Assembly: GCA_040882605.1 (NCBI GenBank)
Contig: JBBEAY010000041.1
Coordinates: 47,357-111,356, forward strand
DNA from: JAOUEA01 sp040882605
GTDB taxonomy: Bacteria; Actinomycetota; UBA4738; HRBIN12
Length of the DNA: 64,000 bases
Direction: 5' to 3'
This document shows positions 62,396-64,000 of this stretch, one piece after another. A model generated the notes under the pieces. That model saw only the letters and a list, made by a program, of their open reading frames with translations, had not been told where the DNA came from and searched no databases. Both the position numbers and the translations under genes were made by a program. How positions within the stretch are numbered: position 1 is the first letter of the stretch; each line of letters opens with the position of its first letter.

Positions 62396-63613
62396 ATGGC
62401 TCGCGATCAAGCCGATGACTTCTCCGCGCTGCGGAGCGGCGTCGTGGACCTCGTGCCGGAGCAGGGCCTCGAAGAGAAGTTGGCTCTCGGACGCCCGCTC
62501 CGCGTCAAGCTGGGTGTTGATCCGAGCCGCCCCGACCTCACCCTCGGCCATGCGGTGGTGCTCCGCAAGCTGCGGCAGTTTCAAGATGCCGGACACACCG
62601 CGATCCTGATCATCGGAGACTTCACGGCGCGTATCGGCGACCCAACCGGTCGTTCCGACACGCGACCCATGCTCACCGAGGCCGAGATCGCGTCGAACGC
62701 GGAGACCTACCTCGCACAGGCCGGCAAGGTGATCGACGTCGAGCGGGCAGAGGTCCGAGGTAACGCGGAGTGGAGCGCCGAGATGGACATGGGGGGGCTG
62801 CTGGGCCTCGCTTCGGTTGCGACCGTTGCCCAGATGCTCGAGCGCGACGACTTCCGAGATCGATACGAAGCAGGCCGCCCGATCAGCGTGGTGGAGTTCC
62901 TCTACCCCTTGTTCCAGGGCTACGACTCGGTCGCGATCGAGGCCGACGTAGAGCTCGGAGGGACCGATCAAACCTTCAACTTGCTGATGGGACGCGAGGT
63001 GCAGCGAGCATTCGGTCAGCCTGCGCAGGTGGTGCTCACAGTCCCTCTGCTCGAAGGGCTCGACGGCGTGCGCAAGATGTCGAAGTCTCTGGACAACTGG
63101 GTGGGTATCACGGAGCCCGCCGATGACCAGTTCGGCAAGCTCATGTCGATCCCGGACGAGCTCATAGTGAAGTACCTGCGTCTTTGCGCGCCGCTCGATC
63201 CCGCCGATGTCGGTCGGGTCGAGCGCGGCCTCGGCGACGGGTCGCTGCATCCGAACGATCAGAAGCGTCGCATGGCTCGCCTGATCGTCGACCTCTATCA
63301 CGGTGAAGGCGCCGGCGAGCGAGCGGAGGCGACGTTCGACCGCGTTCACAAGCGACACGAGGTTCCCCTCGACGTGCCCGAGGTGGCGCTTAACCCCGGC
63401 TGGGTGGGAGAAGACGGTCTGATCTGGTTGCCCCGGCTCCTCGTGGGCACGGGACTCGCCGACACCAACGGCGAGGCCCGCCGTGCGGTGAGTGCCGGCG
63501 GCGTCCGACTCGACGGCACCCCGGTCGACGACCCAGACGCTGAGTTCGATGCAGACTCCCTGCGGGGCAAGGTGTTGGCGTTCGGCAGGCGGCGATTCGT
63601 CCGTCTCGTCTGA
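62396..63613 (+). CDS. tyrS: Tyrosyl-tRNA synthetase
   Basis: 405 aa. Class I signature DPSRPDLTLGHAVVL (HIGH form LTLGH), GGTDQTFNLLMGRE, and KMSKSLDNW (KMSKS loop). The C-terminal S4 domain (from about 345) contains LADTNGEARRAVSAGGVRLDG. The ATG choice matches the family N-terminus. Confidence 0.95.
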   Translation: MARDQADDFSALRSGVVDLVPEQGLEEKLALGRPLRVKLGVDPSRPDLTLGHAVVLRKLRQFQDAGHTAILIIGDFTARIGDPTGRSDTRPMLTEAEIASNAETYLAQAGKVIDVERAEVRGNAEWSAEMDMGGLLGLASVATVAQMLERDDFRDRYEAGRPISVVEFLYPLFQGYDSVAIEADVELGGTDQTFNLLMGREVQRAFGQPAQVVLTVPLLEGLDGVRKMSKSLDNWVGITEPADDQFGKLMSIPDELIVKYLRLCAPLDPADVGRVERGLGDGSLHPNDQKRRMARLIVDLYHGEGAGERAEATFDRVHKRHEVPLDVPEVALNPGWVGEDGLIWLPRLLVGTGLADTNGEARRAVSAGGVRLDGTPVDDPDAEFDADSLRGKVLAFGRRRFVRLV

Positions 63614-63622
63614 GGCGTCGGG

Positions 63623-63650
63623 TTGACGGTCTCAGCTCGACTGCTACCAT
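63623..63650 (+). promoter_or_regulatory. rRNA operon promoter
   Basis: TTGACG (63623-63628), 16-base spacer, TACCAT (63645-63650), the best -35/-10 pair in the window. The start site is expected near 63657, about 290 bases before 16S. Confidence 0.75.
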
Positions 63651-63946
63651 GTGCGGTCGGCGCCAACGCTTCTGTACGTGGCAGTGTCACGCTCCGGTTG
63701 CCCGTGCGCCGACTTCGCACCTTGAGAACTGAACAGTGTGACAGAAGCCAGTGCCTTTACCCGTCAGGTGGATGGCGCGGTTCGCCGTGTCATCCAGCTT
63801 CCTGATGGTTGTACTGGATCCGTCCGGTTCCGACCGGGCGGGGCCAGATCACGAAGGTCGGTCATATGAGCAGTGCCTGCTCACGGCCGGCTGAACTCCA
63901 ACACAGATAGCCAACCCCAGGCCTTCGGGCCCGGGATGTCACTATC
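63651..63946 (+). other. Pre-16S leader of the rRNA operon
   Basis: No gene lies in 63614-63946. The leader has TTGAGAACTGAACAGTG (63722-63738), a sequence common in actinobacterial rrn leaders and spacers; a perfect hairpin TGAGCAG/CTGCTCA (63867-63883); and a CCC-GGCC-TTCG-GGCC-GGG hairpin (63916-63935) just before 16S. These probably serve antitermination and RNase III processing. Confidence 0.7.
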
Positions 63947-64000
63947 TCTACGGAGAGTTTGATCCTGGCTCAGGACGAACGCTGGCGGCGTGCTTAACAC
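63947..64000 (+). rRNA. rrs: 16S ribosomal RNA, 5' end (partial)
   Basis: AGAGTTTGATCCTGGCTCAG begins at 63954, which places E. coli position 1 near 63947; it continues GACGAACGCTGGCGGCGTGC and TTAACAC, a form typical of Actinomycetota. The gene runs off the right edge. Confidence 0.97.

Noticed and set aside
60573..62609. Long plus-strand frame (678 codons) opposite the PBP gene
   Set aside because: The minus-strand reading has all penicillin-binding protein motifs; the plus-strand reading is a low-information antisense shadow.

Overview
The window is about 64 kb of high-GC DNA from a member of the Actinomycetota, probably a deep-branching, single-membrane lineage. Four things support this: the actinobacterial integration host factor mIHF next to gmk; a PriA that has lost its helicase motifs, as is usual in this phylum; the housekeeping order aroC-aroK-aroB-aroQ-pepQ-efp-nusB ... 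pyrR-pyrB-pyrC-carA-carB ... mihF-gmk-rpoZ-coaBC-metK-priA-def-fmt-rsmB-rpe-rib; and the first bases of a 16S rRNA gene at the right edge. The species cannot be named from the sequence alone. Apart from tatA and one penicillin-binding protein gene, every gene is on the + strand.

Layout. 1-2161: the end of ruvX, then mltG and aroE. 2146-4911: larB, larC and larE, which make the nickel-pincer nucleotide cofactor; no larA is present. 5029-18842: a Roadblock protein followed by a type IV pilus cluster (pilB, pilT, pilC, pilA, three pilin-like genes, prepilin peptidase, a small HTH regulator, pilM, pilN, pilO and a PilP-position protein) with no secretin gene. 18995-24228: the aro block, pepQ, efp and nusB. 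24242-25636: tatA on the minus strand, then a lower-GC pair (unknown gene plus dcd) at a spot where I recall streptomycetes carrying bldD. 25688-35817: the pyrimidine operon with a PyrR-binding leader, a small upstream ORF, carA with a repeat-built tail, and an unusual pyrK/pyrD pair. 35874-46116: mihF through rpe and a REC-GGDEF protein. 46218-50295: an FMN riboswitch, ribD, ribE, ribBA, ribH and a cupin. 50344-56687: infC, rpmI, rplT, a methyltransferase/histidine-kinase fusion, pheS and pheT. 56762-63613: argF, polX, mpg, the PBP gene (minus strand) and tyrS. 63623-64000: rrn promoter, leader and the 16S start.

Expression style. Genes are packed tightly, and about eighteen junctions are four-base ATGA/GTGA (once CTGA) overlaps, which suggests translational coupling. 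Where a new transcript seems to begin, a TANNNT -10 hexamer often lies only 6-10 bases before the start codon with no Shine-Dalgarno sequence, so leaderless transcription is likely (larB, aroC, metK, rpe, pheS, argF, tyrS). Other genes have long structured leaders (pyrR, ribD, infC, the rRNA operon).

Most unusual items. (1) A TrmH/SpoU rRNA methyltransferase is fused to a histidine-kinase-like module just upstream of pheST. (2) A PyrD-like protein inside the pyr operon lacks the catalytic Cys and all the orotate-contacting residues of its class, and its PyrK partner is altered at the FAD and NAD sites. (3) The pyrR leader combines a PyrR-binding hairpin, an 18-codon upstream ORF and a hairpin that masks the pyrR ribosome binding site. 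(4) infC seems to start at GTC and mpg at CTG. (5) mpg and the PBP gene overlap tail to tail for 104 bp. (6) carA, fmt and infC carry in-frame repeat expansions. All calls come from reading the sequence without database searches.
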